DNA of 64,000 nt, from contig JAJZTA010000004.1 of NCBI GenBank assembly GCA_021849295.1, forward strand, positions 62,001-126,000. The letters run 5' to 3'. How positions within the stretch are numbered: position 1 is the first letter of the stretch; every line of letters starts with the position of its first letter. The DNA comes from Pseudomonadota bacterium. GTDB lineage: Bacteria > Pseudomonadota > Alphaproteobacteria > Micavibrionales > UBA2020. The position numbers were made by a program, and so were the translations under genes. The notes below the pieces were generated by a model that saw nothing but the letters and a program-made list of their open reading frames with translations, was not told where the DNA came from and did not search any database. Shown here piece by piece: positions 1 through 9,882 of this stretch.

Positions 1-1115
1 ATGCGCAGGTTGCCGTGGTTGGGGATGCCAATGATATCGCCCGCAAACGCCTCTTCCGCCACCTCGCGCTCCTGCGCGAAGAACATCAACGGATTGTGAA
101 CGGTGATCTGTTTTCCCGCGCGCACGTGATTGAGCTTCATACCGCGCTTGAAGTGGCCGGACGAAAGACGCGTGAAAGCGATGCGGTCGCGGTGCTTCGG
201 ATCCATGTTCGCCTGAATTTTAAAGACGAAGCCGGTGACTTTGTTTTCCGTCGTTTCGATCGTGCGCTCGACGGCGGGCTGCGGCTGCGGCGGCGGGGCG
301 ATTTTTTTGAGGCCGCCCAAAAGCTCGCGCACGCCGAAATTATTGAGCGCCGAGCCGAAGAACGCCGGCGACAAATGCCCTTCGCGGTAGGACTTCACGT
401 CCATCGGCTTGCAGGCGCCGCGCACCATCTCGACGTCCTCGCGCAGCTTGGCAGCGGCGTGTTCGGGCAGCAGCTTGTCGAGCTTGGGGTCGTCCAGCCC
501 CTTGCATTGCTCCGCTTCACCCAGCGTCGTGCCTTTGCTCCGCGCCATCAGCATCAGTTGATCGTCGAGAATGTCGTAGCAGCCGAGAAATTCCTTGCCC
601 ATGCCGATCGGCCAGCTGGCGGGCGAAACGTCGAGCGCGAGCGTTTTTTCGATCTCGTCCATCAGCGTGAACGGGTCCTGCCCTTCGCGGTCGAGCTTGT
701 TGATGAAGGTGATGATCGGCAGGTCACGCAAACGGCAGACTTCGAAAAGCTTGCGCGTCTGCGCCTCGATGCCCTTGGCGTGGTCGATGACCATGATCGC
801 GCTGTCGACGGCGGTCAGAGTCCGGTAAGTGTCTTCCGAGAAATCCTCGTGGCCCGGCGTGTCGAGCAGGTTGAACTTGATGCCGTCGTATTCGAACGTC
901 ATGACCGAGGAGGCGACCGAAATGCCGCGCTCCTGCTCGACCTTCATCCAGTCCGAGCGCGCCATGCGCATGTCGCGCCGCGCCTTGACCGCGCCCGCCT
1001 GCTGGATCGCGCCGCCGAACAGCAGCAGTTTTTCGGTCAGAGTCGTCTTGCCCGCGTCGGGGTGCGAGATGATGGCGAAAGTGCGCCGGCGGTGAATTTC
1101 ATCGTTCATAGTCAT
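1..1115 (-). CDS. prfC: Peptide chain release factor 3 (partial, 3' end outside window)
   Basis: Translation GTPase that recycles RF1/RF2 from the ribosome after peptide release. The reverse-strand translation opens MTMNDEIHRRRTFAIISHPD and shows the G1 loop HPDAGKTTLTEK, the switch II motif DTPGHEDFSEDTYRTL, and the G4 motif NKLD, all typical of the RF3 branch rather than EF-G. The gene runs off the left edge, so only about 370 N-terminal residues (GTPase domain and start of domain II) are present. It starts 3 bp after the stop of the DUF1491 gene, with a second in-frame ATG two codons later. It is missing from the ORF track because no stop lies in the window. Confidence 0.93.
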   Translation of the reverse strand, partial: MTMNDEIHRRRTFAIISHPDAGKTTLTEKLLLFGGAIQQAGAVKARRDMRMARSDWMKVEQERGISVASSVMTFEYDGIKFNLLDTPGHEDFSEDTYRTLTAVDSAIMVIDHAKGIEAQTRKLFEVCRLRDLPIITFINKLDREGQDPFTLMDEIEKTLALDVSPASWPIGMGKEFLGCYDILDDQLMLMARSKGTTLGEAEQCKGLDDPKLDKLLPEHAAAKLREDVEMVRGACKPMDVKSYREGHLSPAFFGSALNNFGVRELLGGLKKIAPPPQPQPAVERTIETTENKVTGFVFKIQANMDPKHRDRIAFTRLSSGHFKRGMKLNHVRAGKQITVHNPLMFFAQEREVAEEAFAGDIIGIPNHGNLR

Positions 1116-1118
1116 GGT

Positions 1119-1454
1119 TTAGAATATTTTACCCTCAAACGGATTTTCGCCGTCCGCGCTCTCGACCTCGATCACCCAGACATCGGGGTCGCGCGCGACG
1201 CCCTTCCGGATATACTCATCGGCGCGGGTTTCGTCAACGATTTCGCTGTCAAAGGGGTTGCTCCAGCCCAAATTCCCGTCCATATCGCGGCTCTGGTTGA
1301 GGATTTTCGTCTTTTTGTCGGGCAAGACGAGGCGCACAGTGACCGTGCCCGCCGCAGGCGCGCCTTTGTGGACGATATAAACCGGGATGCCCGCCGTCAT
1401 GCACTGGCGGAGATAGCCCGCGACCAGAAGCTCCGTGGGCAATCTCTCCGTCAT
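1119..1454 (-). CDS. DUF1491 family protein
   Basis: A 111-residue protein with no signal peptide or membrane segment. The N-terminal ELLVAGYLRQC pattern, the central VYIVHKGAPAAGTV stretch and the C-terminal DPDVWVIEVE segment match my memory of DUF1491, a small family of unknown function found in alphaproteobacteria. It lies between the sensor kinase gene (3 bp upstream) and prfC (3 bp downstream), so the three are probably cotranscribed. No catalytic motif is apparent and no function is assigned. Confidence 0.8.
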   Translation of the reverse strand: MTERLPTELLVAGYLRQCMTAGIPVYIVHKGAPAAGTVTVRLVLPDKKTKILNQSRDMDGNLGWSNPFDSEIVDETRADEYIRKGVARDPDVWVIEVESADGENPFEGKIF

Positions 1455-1457
1455 GTT

Positions 1458-3038
<1,581 letters not shown>

Positions 3039-3155
3039 GTCCCACTCCTTTTATTGTTAGCATGTAAATAACCAAAAACTGGTTAATGAACAGTTTCCAA
3101 CCGGCTTGAATAAAAGGATTTTTTAATTTCATAAGGCGAAAAAAACGGACATACG

Positions 3156-3193
3156 AAAAAAAAAGCCCATTTGCTTTACGGCAAATGGGCTTT
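3156..3193 (-). terminator. Rho-independent terminator after rpmB
   Basis: Perfect inverted repeat gcccatttgc / gcaaatgggc (10 bp, extended by three A-T pairs) with a six-base loop. It is followed on the minus strand by a run of eight to nine T. It lies 25 bp past the rpmB stop codon. Confidence 0.9.
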
Positions 3194-3217
3194 AAAAGCT
3201 CTAAATATTCGTTCCGG

Positions 3218-3565
3218 TTAGGCCGTCTTTTGGGCGGCGGCCTTTTTGACCGTACGGCGGGGCTTCTTCGGCGCGGGTTCCGGCTTGCCGACCTTGGCGA
3301 CCAGTTGCTTGCGGAACTTGCGCAGGCGCACCGGCAGCTTCGTCGGCGCGGTACCCATCAGGAAGGCGTCGATGCCGCCTTTATGCTCGACCGTGCGGAT
3401 GCCGTTCGTAGTGCAGGTAACCGTGATGCTCTTCTTCAAACCCGTGCTGAAAAACGAGGCTTCCTGCAGGTTGGGCAGGAAACGGCGCTTGGTCTTGTTG
3501 TTGGCATGGGAAACCTTGTTGCCGACCATAGGGCCTTTTCCCGTGATTTCACAAAGTCTCGACAT
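3218..3565 (-). CDS. rpmB: 50S ribosomal protein L28
   Basis: Structural protein of the large ribosomal subunit. The N-terminus [20 protein letters not shown] followed by [11 protein letters not shown] is characteristic of bacterial L28. At 115 residues it is longer than the usual 75-100 because of a Lys/Pro/Ala-rich basic tail ([17 protein letters not shown]), an extension common in alphaproteobacterial ribosomal proteins. The ORF track starts three codons earlier, but AGGA eight bases upstream supports the MSRL start. The gene is monocistronic, with its own terminator. Confidence 0.96.
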   Translation of the reverse strand: MSRLCEITGKGPMVGNKVSHANNKTKRRFLPNLQEASFFSTGLKKSITVTCTTNGIRTVEHKGGIDAFLMGTAPTKLPVRLRKFRKQLVAKVGKPEPAPKKPRRTVKKAAAQKTA

Positions 3566-3601
3566 TATCTTCATCCTTCTCGAAAAAACTTATAGACGGG
3601 C

Positions 3602-3631
3602 AACATATGTCAAGAAATCAAGCGCCGTCAA
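3602..3631 (-). promoter_or_regulatory. Candidate sigma-70 promoter of rpmB
   Basis: On the minus strand TTGACG and TATGTT are separated by 18 bp, ending about 35 bp before the rpmB start codon. This is inferred from consensus similarity only. Confidence 0.4.
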
Positions 3632-3643
3632 GCCTTTTTAAAT

Positions 3644-3670
3644 CTAATATTTACATAACCTAATATTTAC
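3644..3670. repeat. Direct repeat of CTAATATTTAC upstream of rpmB and the aminopeptidase
   Basis: Two perfect 11-bp copies (3644-3654 and 3660-3670) spaced 16 bp start to start lie in the divergent intergenic region. They could be operator half-sites or just AT-rich repeat. No function can be assigned from the sequence. Confidence 0.6.
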
Positions 3671-3787
3671 GCGAACGCAAGGCCGTTGTATACTGGGCGC
3701 AGCGGGGAGCGGATGCCCCGCCGTGCGGTCGAGGGGGATTTTCCGCTCCATTCACACGCCATATATATGTCCCTTGCAAAGGCCGCC

Positions 3788-5173
3788 ATGCCCTTTTTGA
3801 ACAAGACGTCCCAAAAATCCATTCCCGTTACGCCCGTCAACACCGCCACATTGCAGAAATGGCTGAAAAAACAAAGCCAAACACGGCAAAACTGGGTTGC
3901 CGCCACAGGCTTTACCGCCGCCGCAGGAGCGATTCTGGCCCTGCCGGACGAAAACGGCGGGGTCGAGCGGGTGCTGTTCGGTCTGCCCGATCAGGGCACG
4001 CTTTACGCCTATGCCGCCCTGCCCGCGCAGTTGCAGGACAATGCCGCCGGATATTACATCGATGCGCGCCTGAACCGCTTTGAAGCCACGCAAATCTGCA
4101 TCGGCTGGGCGCTCGGCTGCTACCGTTTCGACCGCTACAAGAAAAACAATAAAAATTGCGCGCGACTCGTCTGGCCCGCCAACGCCGATAAAAAGGCCGT
4201 CGACGCCGCGGTCAAGGCCGTCGCGCTGGTGCGCGATCTCGTCAACACGCCCGCCAACGACATGGGTCCCGCCGAACTTGCGGCGGCCGCGAAAAAGCTC
4301 GCCGGCTCTTTCAAAAAGGCGCACGTGAGCGTCATCACCGGCGAAGACCTGTTGAAGAAGAATTATCCCGCCGTCTACGAAGTCGGCAAGGGCAGCCCGC
4401 GCACGCCGCGCCTGATCGATATCCGCTGGGGCAACCCGAAGCACAAGCGCGTGACGCTGGTCGGCAAGGGCGTCTGCTTCGATACCGGCGGGCTTGACCT
4501 CAAGCACTCCGCGGGCATGCTGCTGATGAAAAAAGACATGGGCGGCGCGGCGCACGTCTTCGGCCTTGCGCAGATGATCATGGCGCACAACCTGCCCGTT
4601 TGTTTGCGCGTGCTGGTGCCCGCGGTGGAAAACTCGACCGGCGGCAACAGCTACCGCCCGGGCGACATCATCCAGACACGCAAGGGCCTCAGCGTCGAAG
4701 TCGGCAACACCGATGCCGAAGGCCGCCTCGTCCTCGCCGACGCGCTTTGCGAGGCCAGCAGCGAAAAGCCCGCCCTGATCGTCGATTTCGCCACGCTGAC
4801 GGGCGCGGCACGCATCGCCCTCGGGCCGGACCTGCCCGCGATGTTCAGCAACAACGACCGTATCGCGAACGCGCTGCTGAAATCCGCGGCGCGCGTCGAG
4901 GATCCGCTGTGGCGCATGCCGCTGTGGCAGCCTTACAAAGCCTGGCTTAACAGCAAGATCGCCGACAGCAACAACGTCGCCTCCAACACCTATGCGGGCG
5001 CGAGCGTCGCCGCGCTGTTCCTCGAAAAATTCGTCGACGCGGACATTCCGTGGGTGCATATTGACACCTTCGCGTGGAACCCGTCCGCCAAACCGGGGCG
5101 ACCCGAAGGCGGCGAGGCGCTCGGACTGCGCGCCGTGTTCGACATGATACAAAGGACGTTCGGAAAAAAATAA
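3788..5173 (+). CDS. M17 family leucyl aminopeptidase
   Basis: Cytosolic metallo-aminopeptidase removing N-terminal residues from peptides. The catalytic domain carries the M17 metal and active-site signatures: VGKGVCFDTGGLDLK, the MKKDMGGAAH segment and NTDAEGRLVLADAL. The N-terminal domain (about 150 residues) is poorly conserved, as in the alphaproteobacterial subgroup, which is somewhat shorter than E. coli PepA. The track ORF starts at 3686, but no ribosome binding site is visible there. An AAAGG five bases before ATG 3788 supports the chosen start; ATG 3767 is an alternative. The NlpC/P60 gene follows after 19 bp, suggesting cotranscription. Confidence 0.92.
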   Translation: MPFLNKTSQKSIPVTPVNTATLQKWLKKQSQTRQNWVAATGFTAAAGAILALPDENGGVERVLFGLPDQGTLYAYAALPAQLQDNAAGYYIDARLNRFEATQICIGWALGCYRFDRYKKNNKNCARLVWPANADKKAVDAAVKAVALVRDLVNTPANDMGPAELAAAAKKLAGSFKKAHVSVITGEDLLKKNYPAVYEVGKGSPRTPRLIDIRWGNPKHKRVTLVGKGVCFDTGGLDLKHSAGMLLMKKDMGGAAHVFGLAQMIMAHNLPVCLRVLVPAVENSTGGNSYRPGDIIQTRKGLSVEVGNTDAEGRLVLADALCEASSEKPALIVDFATLTGAARIALGPDLPAMFSNNDRIANALLKSAARVEDPLWRMPLWQPYKAWLNSKIADSNNVASNTYAGASVAALFLEKFVDADIPWVHIDTFAWNPSAKPGRPEGGEALGLRAVFDMIQRTFGKK

Positions 5174-5192
5174 GCCGCGGGGGGTGACATCA

Positions 5193-5924
5193 ATGCAATT
5201 CCAGATCGCCAGCCGCGCCGCCGACGTTTGCGGCGTACCGGATGCGGACGTCTTGCGCGGCAAGTACGAAACGCAGCTGGTCATGGGCGAGCTTTTCGAC
5301 GTCACGGAAGAAGCGGACGGCTGGTGCAGGGGCACTTGCGTGCACGACGGCTATGCCGGATACGTGGAGCGCCGCCACCTGACAAAAGAGATCACCGTGC
5401 CGACGCATATCGTCGTCACGGCGCGCAGCAACACCTATGTTTCGCCTTCGGTCAAATCGGCCTTCAGGGGTGCTTTGAGCTTCGGCAGCCTGATCAAAGT
5501 CACGGATATCGGGCAGGACTTCGTGCAGATGGAAGGCGGACACTGGATTTTCAAAAAGCACATAGCGGACATCGGGCACATCGAGAAAGACCATATCGCC
5601 ACGGGGAAAAAATTCCTCGAAACGCCCTATTACTGGGGCGGGCGCAGCGGCTTCGGCATCGACTGCTCGGGGCTGGTGCAGGTGTGCCTCGGCCGCGCCG
5701 GCCTCAAAACGCCGCGCGATTCGGAAGTCCAGGAACACGCCATCGGCCGCGCCGTCGATACGCCGCAAGCGGGCGACATCATCTTCTTCAGAAAACACGT
5801 CGGCATGATGGCGGACGACGTCAACCTGCTCCACGCCAACGGCACGCACATGAAGACCGTGATCGAGCCTCTCAGCGACGTCATCGCGCGGTGCGGCGAA
5901 GTCACCTCCATCAGGCGAATCTAA
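5193..5924 (+). CDS. NlpC/P60 family cell-wall peptidase with SH3-like domains
   Basis: Probable gamma-D-glutamyl-diaminopimelate type endopeptidase acting on murein peptides. The C-terminal domain has the NlpC/P60 catalytic Cys in GIDCSGLVQV, the His in KHVGMMADD and a third polar residue in the HANGTHM segment. About 120 N-terminal residues form one or two SH3-like domains (GELFDVTEEADGWCRG, YAGYVERRHL), a layout resembling dipeptidyl-peptidase VI / YkfC proteins. No signal peptide is visible, so it may act on imported muropeptides. ATG 5193 with a G-rich stretch eight bases upstream is preferred to the GTG at 5184. A strong terminator follows. Confidence 0.88.
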   Translation: MQFQIASRAADVCGVPDADVLRGKYETQLVMGELFDVTEEADGWCRGTCVHDGYAGYVERRHLTKEITVPTHIVVTARSNTYVSPSVKSAFRGALSFGSLIKVTDIGQDFVQMEGGHWIFKKHIADIGHIEKDHIATGKKFLETPYYWGGRSGFGIDCSGLVQVCLGRAGLKTPRDSEVQEHAIGRAVDTPQAGDIIFFRKHVGMMADDVNLLHANGTHMKTVIEPLSDVIARCGEVTSIRRI

Positions 5925-5938
5925 CGGACGAGCAAAAG

Positions 5939-5970
5939 AAAAGAGCCGGTGCAAAACACCGGCTCTTTGT
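5939..5970. terminator. Terminator between NlpC/P60 gene and pilin gene
   Basis: Perfect 11-bp stem aagagccggtg / caccggctctt with the loop caaaa. A T-rich tail (tttgtcttt) follows on the plus strand, and the A-rich left flank gives a weaker T tract on the minus strand. It probably serves both convergent genes. Confidence 0.88.
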
Positions 5971-5989
5971 CTTTAGCTCTCAAGAACGA

Positions 5990-6751
5990 TCAGTTCAGTT
6001 TGAAACCGACGTCGCAGTCGTTCGAGGTGCTTGCCTCGACATAGCCTGTCGCATTGGTCATGCAGTTTGCCGTATTACCAATACCGAGAACGCTGCCCGT
6101 CGTCGGGTTACCGTCATCCATCTTACGGTCGATCTGCGCGGCCTGACCCGGCGTCATCGAGTTCTGGCCCAAAGTGGTAGACGGGTCAGCCGTAGACATC
6201 GTGTCAAACGTATACAGACCGGACCAGTTCGTGCCCGCCGCCGTGACGTTGGACACAAGCAGCCCTGATCCGAGCTTGGATTGCGGCACGTTTCCGCCGA
6301 AAACGATCGTCGTCGTTGCCGTGCTGTTCAAAGCGCCATACGGATTCGAGACGCCCGACAGATAACCAGCTTCGGTCAACTCGGTAAAGAAGCAGATGTT
6401 CTCGGTACCCGTAGCCGACGTATAGAGGTTTGCCGGAGGCGTTGTCGTGTCGCCGGGCGTCACACCGACGATACCGTCACCGTTACCGTCGCATGTAGTA
6501 GCCGCCATGTTAGGCACGCGCGTGGCAACGCTCGGAACGTCACCCGGAAGACCCGAATAGGCGTCCTGGAAGCTCGTTTCCGCGGCCTGCAGGCCCTGGA
6601 ACTGCGTCATTTGCGCCGTGACGCGAGCGTTGTCGATAAGCTGTTGCCCCTTAAGGATACCGCCGATGAGAAGACCGATAATGACCAGCACGATGGCCAA
6701 TTCCACCAGCGTGAAGCCTTTCTGTTTGTGTAGCCTTGATAACTCTTTCAT
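5990..6751 (-). CDS. Type IV prepilin (putative pilin subunit)
   Basis: A 253-residue type IV pilin-like protein. A 12-residue leader (MKELSRLHKQKG) precedes the prepilin peptidase site, G then FTLVELAIVLVIIGLLIGGIL, with Glu at +5 and the hydrophobic assembly helix. The globular part is rich in Thr, Gly, Asn and Ala. It has few Cys, including one about 10 residues from the C-terminus that could form a pilin D-loop disulfide with the Cys in NTANCMTN. It lies alone on the minus strand, divergent from three larger prepilin-like genes, and is the best candidate for the major pilin of the locus. A sigma-54-like element lies about 75 bp upstream. Confidence 0.9.
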   Translation of the reverse strand: MKELSRLHKQKGFTLVELAIVLVIIGLLIGGILKGQQLIDNARVTAQMTQFQGLQAAETSFQDAYSGLPGDVPSVATRVPNMAATTCDGNGDGIVGVTPGDTTTPPANLYTSATGTENICFFTELTEAGYLSGVSNPYGALNSTATTTIVFGGNVPQSKLGSGLLVSNVTAAGTNWSGLYTFDTMSTADPSTTLGQNSMTPGQAAQIDRKMDDGNPTTGSVLGIGNTANCMTNATGYVEASTSNDCDVGFKLN

Positions 6752-6825
6752 GATCCTAATAACTCCCTATGATGCGTTAAAATCCCACATGCCCCGCAAC
6801 CGCGAACAGTCGAAAAAACATGCCT

Positions 6826-6841
6826 TACAAGTGTGGTGCCC
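6826..6841 (-). promoter_or_regulatory. Candidate sigma-54 (-24/-12) element upstream of the pilin gene
   Basis: The minus strand reads GGGCAC-CACAC-TTGTA against the consensus TGGCAC-N5-TTGCA, with GG and the G of the -12 dinucleotide ten bases apart. There are two mismatches, one in the usually invariant C of the -12 GC. Pilin genes of several proteobacteria depend on RpoN, which makes the match worth noting. Confidence 0.4.
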
Positions 6842-6991
6842 TCCTCCCCATAGTTCAATAAAAAAGTTAAGCCTTCGTTTAAATCTGAAAACCGTACGAA
6901 GAGATTATTCATCAATGTAGCAAAATGATACGCATTTATACTTCTATGTAAATGATGCGACACCATTCCTATCGTACTTTTAGCGACTGAC

Positions 6992-7014
6992 CATTTTGAC
7001 AGATTGACAAAATG
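6992..7014. repeat. Inverted repeat, possible operator
   Basis: Perfect 7-bp inverted repeat CATTTTG / CAAAATG with a 9-bp spacer. It contains or overlaps TTGACA hexamers at 6996 and 7004. It could be a regulator binding site controlling the prepilin-like operon. Confidence 0.35.
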
Positions 7015-7300
7015 ATTTATCAATTTGCACTGCTTATGGACATTCGCAGCCGGATGCACTATCTATCAGCATCCCGTCCGCAGACACTCGAAAGTTGCCG
7101 GTTGGCCGATTCTCGCAGTGGGAAATATCACAGGCCCGCCGCCTATTAAAAACAATAAGTTTCAATGTATTAACAAATCATTAAAACTTCTTTAAGCAAT
7201 ATTTCATTGATTAAAGATAAAATATTAGGTGATAGTCTTTAAAATGCCGGTGGCTTGTGTGCGGTGTAGTATGCCTGAAATATGGGGCGGGCAATTTAAA

Positions 7301-8560
7301 ATGAAAGAAATGTCAAAGCATAAGAGAGCACGCGGATTCACGCTGATTGAATTGTCGGTTGTTATCGTTATTATGGGCCTATTGATATCAGGGCTCGCTC
7401 TCAGTTATTACTCCTTTTATTCTTCGTATCAATATAAGGAAACCTATTCACAGCTCGTCCGCCTGAATGATGCCTTAAGCAACTTCGGCAGCAGCTCGAA
7501 GTCCCGCCTGCCTTATCCTTCCGACCCTACACAGCCGGTTGGAAGTCCGAATTCCGGATGCGAATGCGGTGTCTGCAATCCGTTGCTGGAACCCGCTGCC
7601 TGCTTCGCATTGCAGCACGTGGGTATGGGCGGATGCTTTCATAACATTTGCAAAGTGCCGGGCGGACGTCATACAAAAGCCAACCCGAACGCGGGCAATG
7701 ATCCGGTTTACATCGGAGGCTTTCCCTGGAGGACGATAGACCAGACCGTCACCACGAACTCCGGCCGCGCCGCCGTGGCAGACACGATAGATCCATGGGG
7801 ATACCAGATCAACTACGCCGTGTCCTCGGGCTCTCTTAATGCCAGCACTTACGGTCAGGGATATGGTGTGATCAACATTCAATCGGCGCCTGCGCCTGCC
7901 GGCATAGACCTCGTCCAGCCTCCGGACAGCGTAGACTATGTCCTCTGGTCGGCCGGCCCAAACCACATGGGCGCTTATACGTCGAACGGCGTTATCGGCG
8001 TACCCTGCACGGCAGGCGAGGCAGACTCCGAGAATTGTCTTCACCAGTATAACATGGTCGACGCGCTCTATAACCGCGTGCCGGGCGCTAATTATTTCGA
8101 TGATATCATGATGTACTCCTCGTTTACGCTAAGCCAGCTCTGGGTCTTCACTGCGCCGGGCAGCAACGATATCCACAACAAAAACCCCGGAAATGTCGGC
8201 GTCGGCACAGCCACTCCGTCTGAAGCGCTGGATGTAAACGGCACCCTATATTCTCAAGGGGAGGTTTCCATCGAACAAGTGTGTCCGAATGCAGCCAACA
8301 GCCCGAATTGCTGGAACCCCAACCTGCTGGCCGGGTCAGTACCGGGGTCGGGTCAACCGAACCCCAGCAACAACACCGTCGGGGTCGTATGTCCTGGGGC
8401 CGGTCCGAACCAAACGTATTACATCACGGGCCTGCAAAACGGAAAAATCCAGTGCAGCAGTCATCCGGTAGCATTGCCGCAAGCCTCGGCGAACACCAGC
8501 TGCTCGAATGGCATGGCCTACGGTATCGGTTCTAATGGCCAAGTCCTTTGCGGTCCATAA
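7301..8560 (+). CDS. Large prepilin-like protein A (minor pilin or pilus adhesin)
   Basis: A 419-residue protein with the prepilin leader MKEMSKHKRARG, then FTLIELSVVIVIMGLLISGLAL. The globular part carries blocks shared with the next two genes: LPYPSDP after the helix, DTIDPWGYQINY, WSAGPNHMGAY, NYFDDIMMY, and VGVGTATPSEALDVNG, a motif typical of fibre and adhesin proteins. The end holds two cysteine-bounded modules (C...GLQNGKIQC and C...GIGSNGQVLC). Start 7301 is chosen because the leader then has a normal length; the track start at 7229 would add 24 implausible residues. It forms an operon with the next two genes and is secreted through the pilus machinery by inference. Confidence 0.8.
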   Translation: MKEMSKHKRARGFTLIELSVVIVIMGLLISGLALSYYSFYSSYQYKETYSQLVRLNDALSNFGSSSKSRLPYPSDPTQPVGSPNSGCECGVCNPLLEPAACFALQHVGMGGCFHNICKVPGGRHTKANPNAGNDPVYIGGFPWRTIDQTVTTNSGRAAVADTIDPWGYQINYAVSSGSLNASTYGQGYGVINIQSAPAPAGIDLVQPPDSVDYVLWSAGPNHMGAYTSNGVIGVPCTAGEADSENCLHQYNMVDALYNRVPGANYFDDIMMYSSFTLSQLWVFTAPGSNDIHNKNPGNVGVGTATPSEALDVNGTLYSQGEVSIEQVCPNAANSPNCWNPNLLAGSVPGSGQPNPSNNTVGVVCPGAGPNQTYYITGLQNGKIQCSSHPVALPQASANTSCSNGMAYGIGSNGQVLCGP

Positions 8561-8580
8561 TGAAGGAGCGAAAAAAACAT

Positions 8581-9882
8581 ATGGCATACAGCCGCCAAAC
8601 ATCCCGCGGATTTTCTCTCGTCGAGGTTATGATCGCAGTCGCGCTCTTCGGCATTTTCACTGGCGTCCTCATACAACAGTACACCCAATGGCGCCTGAGG
8701 CAGATACATAACCTGACGACATCGCGGCAATTTGCGGTTCAAAACGCGCTGTCGCAATATGTTCTCGAATACGGCGCACTGCCCTGTCCGGCCGACCCTG
8801 CCATACCTCCGACAGCCCCGACCGCGGGTCAGGCGGATTGCATGAATCTGGACAACTACGATCATACCACCGGCGTCGGTCCGGCGTATCCGCCCAATAT
8901 CTCATGGCCGCACTGCAACGCGAATCAGGAATGTATCGTGGCCGGCGCCCGCGCGACAATAGACAACCCGACCTTTGACCCCAATACAGGTCAAAGGACA
9001 TATAACGACCCCGTTCTGATCGGCACGATCCCTTATGTTGCCTTGGGCGTCAGTTTGAATGATACGATCGACGGCTGGGGCAACCGCATGACCTACGCGG
9101 TGTCCTATTATGCCACCGATCCGAATTTATTCAACTACTCGACCCTCGGCGGTGCCATCAACATCGAAGACTTCGATACCGGCCAGAACAAGATCGCACC
9201 GATGCTGAACAACGATCTGGATCCGGGCTATCAAAGCGCCAAATCTTTCATGTTCGTCTTCCTGTCGGCGGGCCCCAACGGCCGCGGCGCCTGGAATTAC
9301 GAAGGCGCGCAGCCCAACCCCTGCCAGATGGGCGTGCCGATCGCCCTGGACTCGACGTACACGGGGCCTTCGACGGGACGGGACAATGAAAACTGCAACA
9401 ATGATTCCACGTTCCTTTACACCGCAAACAGCAGCTCTGCGGGCGCGCAGGATATCTATTCGACCGCCACCGGTCCTTTCTTCGATGACGACTACTTCAT
9501 GGTGTGGCAGCTCGATCTCTCTCAGGACGCATGGATGGCCTACTCTCAAAACCTTAAAAGGGCAGGGAATAAAACCGGCGGAAAAGTCGGCATCGGCACG
9601 TCGGCGCCGACTGTAAACCTCGACGTCATGGGCAACATCAAGGCCGACAACGTCCAGTCAGATATTTACTGCGACGAGACCACCGGAAAATGTTTCAATC
9701 AGCAGCTGCTCTCGCCCGGGCTGGATTGCAATAACGGGATCATGACCGGCATCGCCAACGGTCAGCCGCAATGCCAAACAATGATCGACTCATCGCAAAT
9801 TCAAAAGCCGCAGCAGTGCCCCCCGGGGGAATTCGTTACTTCAATTGTAAACGGAGTTATACAATGCAATTTTCCTCCTTAA
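8581..9882 (+). CDS. Large prepilin-like protein B (minor pilin or pilus adhesin)
   Basis: A 433-residue prepilin-like protein. The leader MAYSRQTSRG is followed by FSLVEVMIAVALFGIFTGVL, and AAGGAG about 12 bases upstream of ATG 8581 supports this start over an ATG at 8560 overlapping the previous stop. Shared blocks are LPCPADP, DTIDGWGNRMTY, LSAGPNGRGAWNY, FFDDDYFMVW and GKVGIGTSAPTVNLDVMG. Two cysteine-bounded modules end the protein (C...GIANGQPQC and C...SIVNGVIQC). Many Cys residues suggest a disulfide-stabilised extracellular domain. Its 3' end overlaps the next gene by 19 bp, indicating translational coupling. Confidence 0.8.
   Translation: MAYSRQTSRGFSLVEVMIAVALFGIFTGVLIQQYTQWRLRQIHNLTTSRQFAVQNALSQYVLEYGALPCPADPAIPPTAPTAGQADCMNLDNYDHTTGVGPAYPPNISWPHCNANQECIVAGARATIDNPTFDPNTGQRTYNDPVLIGTIPYVALGVSLNDTIDGWGNRMTYAVSYYATDPNLFNYSTLGGAINIEDFDTGQNKIAPMLNNDLDPGYQSAKSFMFVFLSAGPNGRGAWNYEGAQPNPCQMGVPIALDSTYTGPSTGRDNENCNNDSTFLYTANSSSAGAQDIYSTATGPFFDDDYFMVWQLDLSQDAWMAYSQNLKRAGNKTGGKVGIGTSAPTVNLDVMGNIKADNVQSDIYCDETTGKCFNQQLLSPGLDCNNGIMTGIANGQPQCQTMIDSSQIQKPQQCPPGEFVTSIVNGVIQCNFPP

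Larger units (their letters stand above)
6752..7300. other. AT-rich divergent intergenic region between pilin and prepilin-like genes
   Basis: About 550 bp, clearly more AT-rich than its neighbours, holding the regulatory regions of both pilin transcription units. Visible elements are the sigma-54-like site at 6826-6841, an inverted repeat CATTTTG-N9-CAAAATG at 6992-7014 overlapping two TTGACA hexamers, and TA-rich sequence before the first prepilin-like gene. The 103-codon track ORF at 6748-7059 has no recognisable features and is not called. No tRNA or small RNA was recognised. Confidence 0.6.

Noticed and set aside
6748-7059. 103-codon minus-strand ORF upstream of the pilin gene
   Set aside because: Lies in AT-rich regulatory sequence, covers the sigma-54-like element, overlaps the pilin start, and has no recognisable feature.
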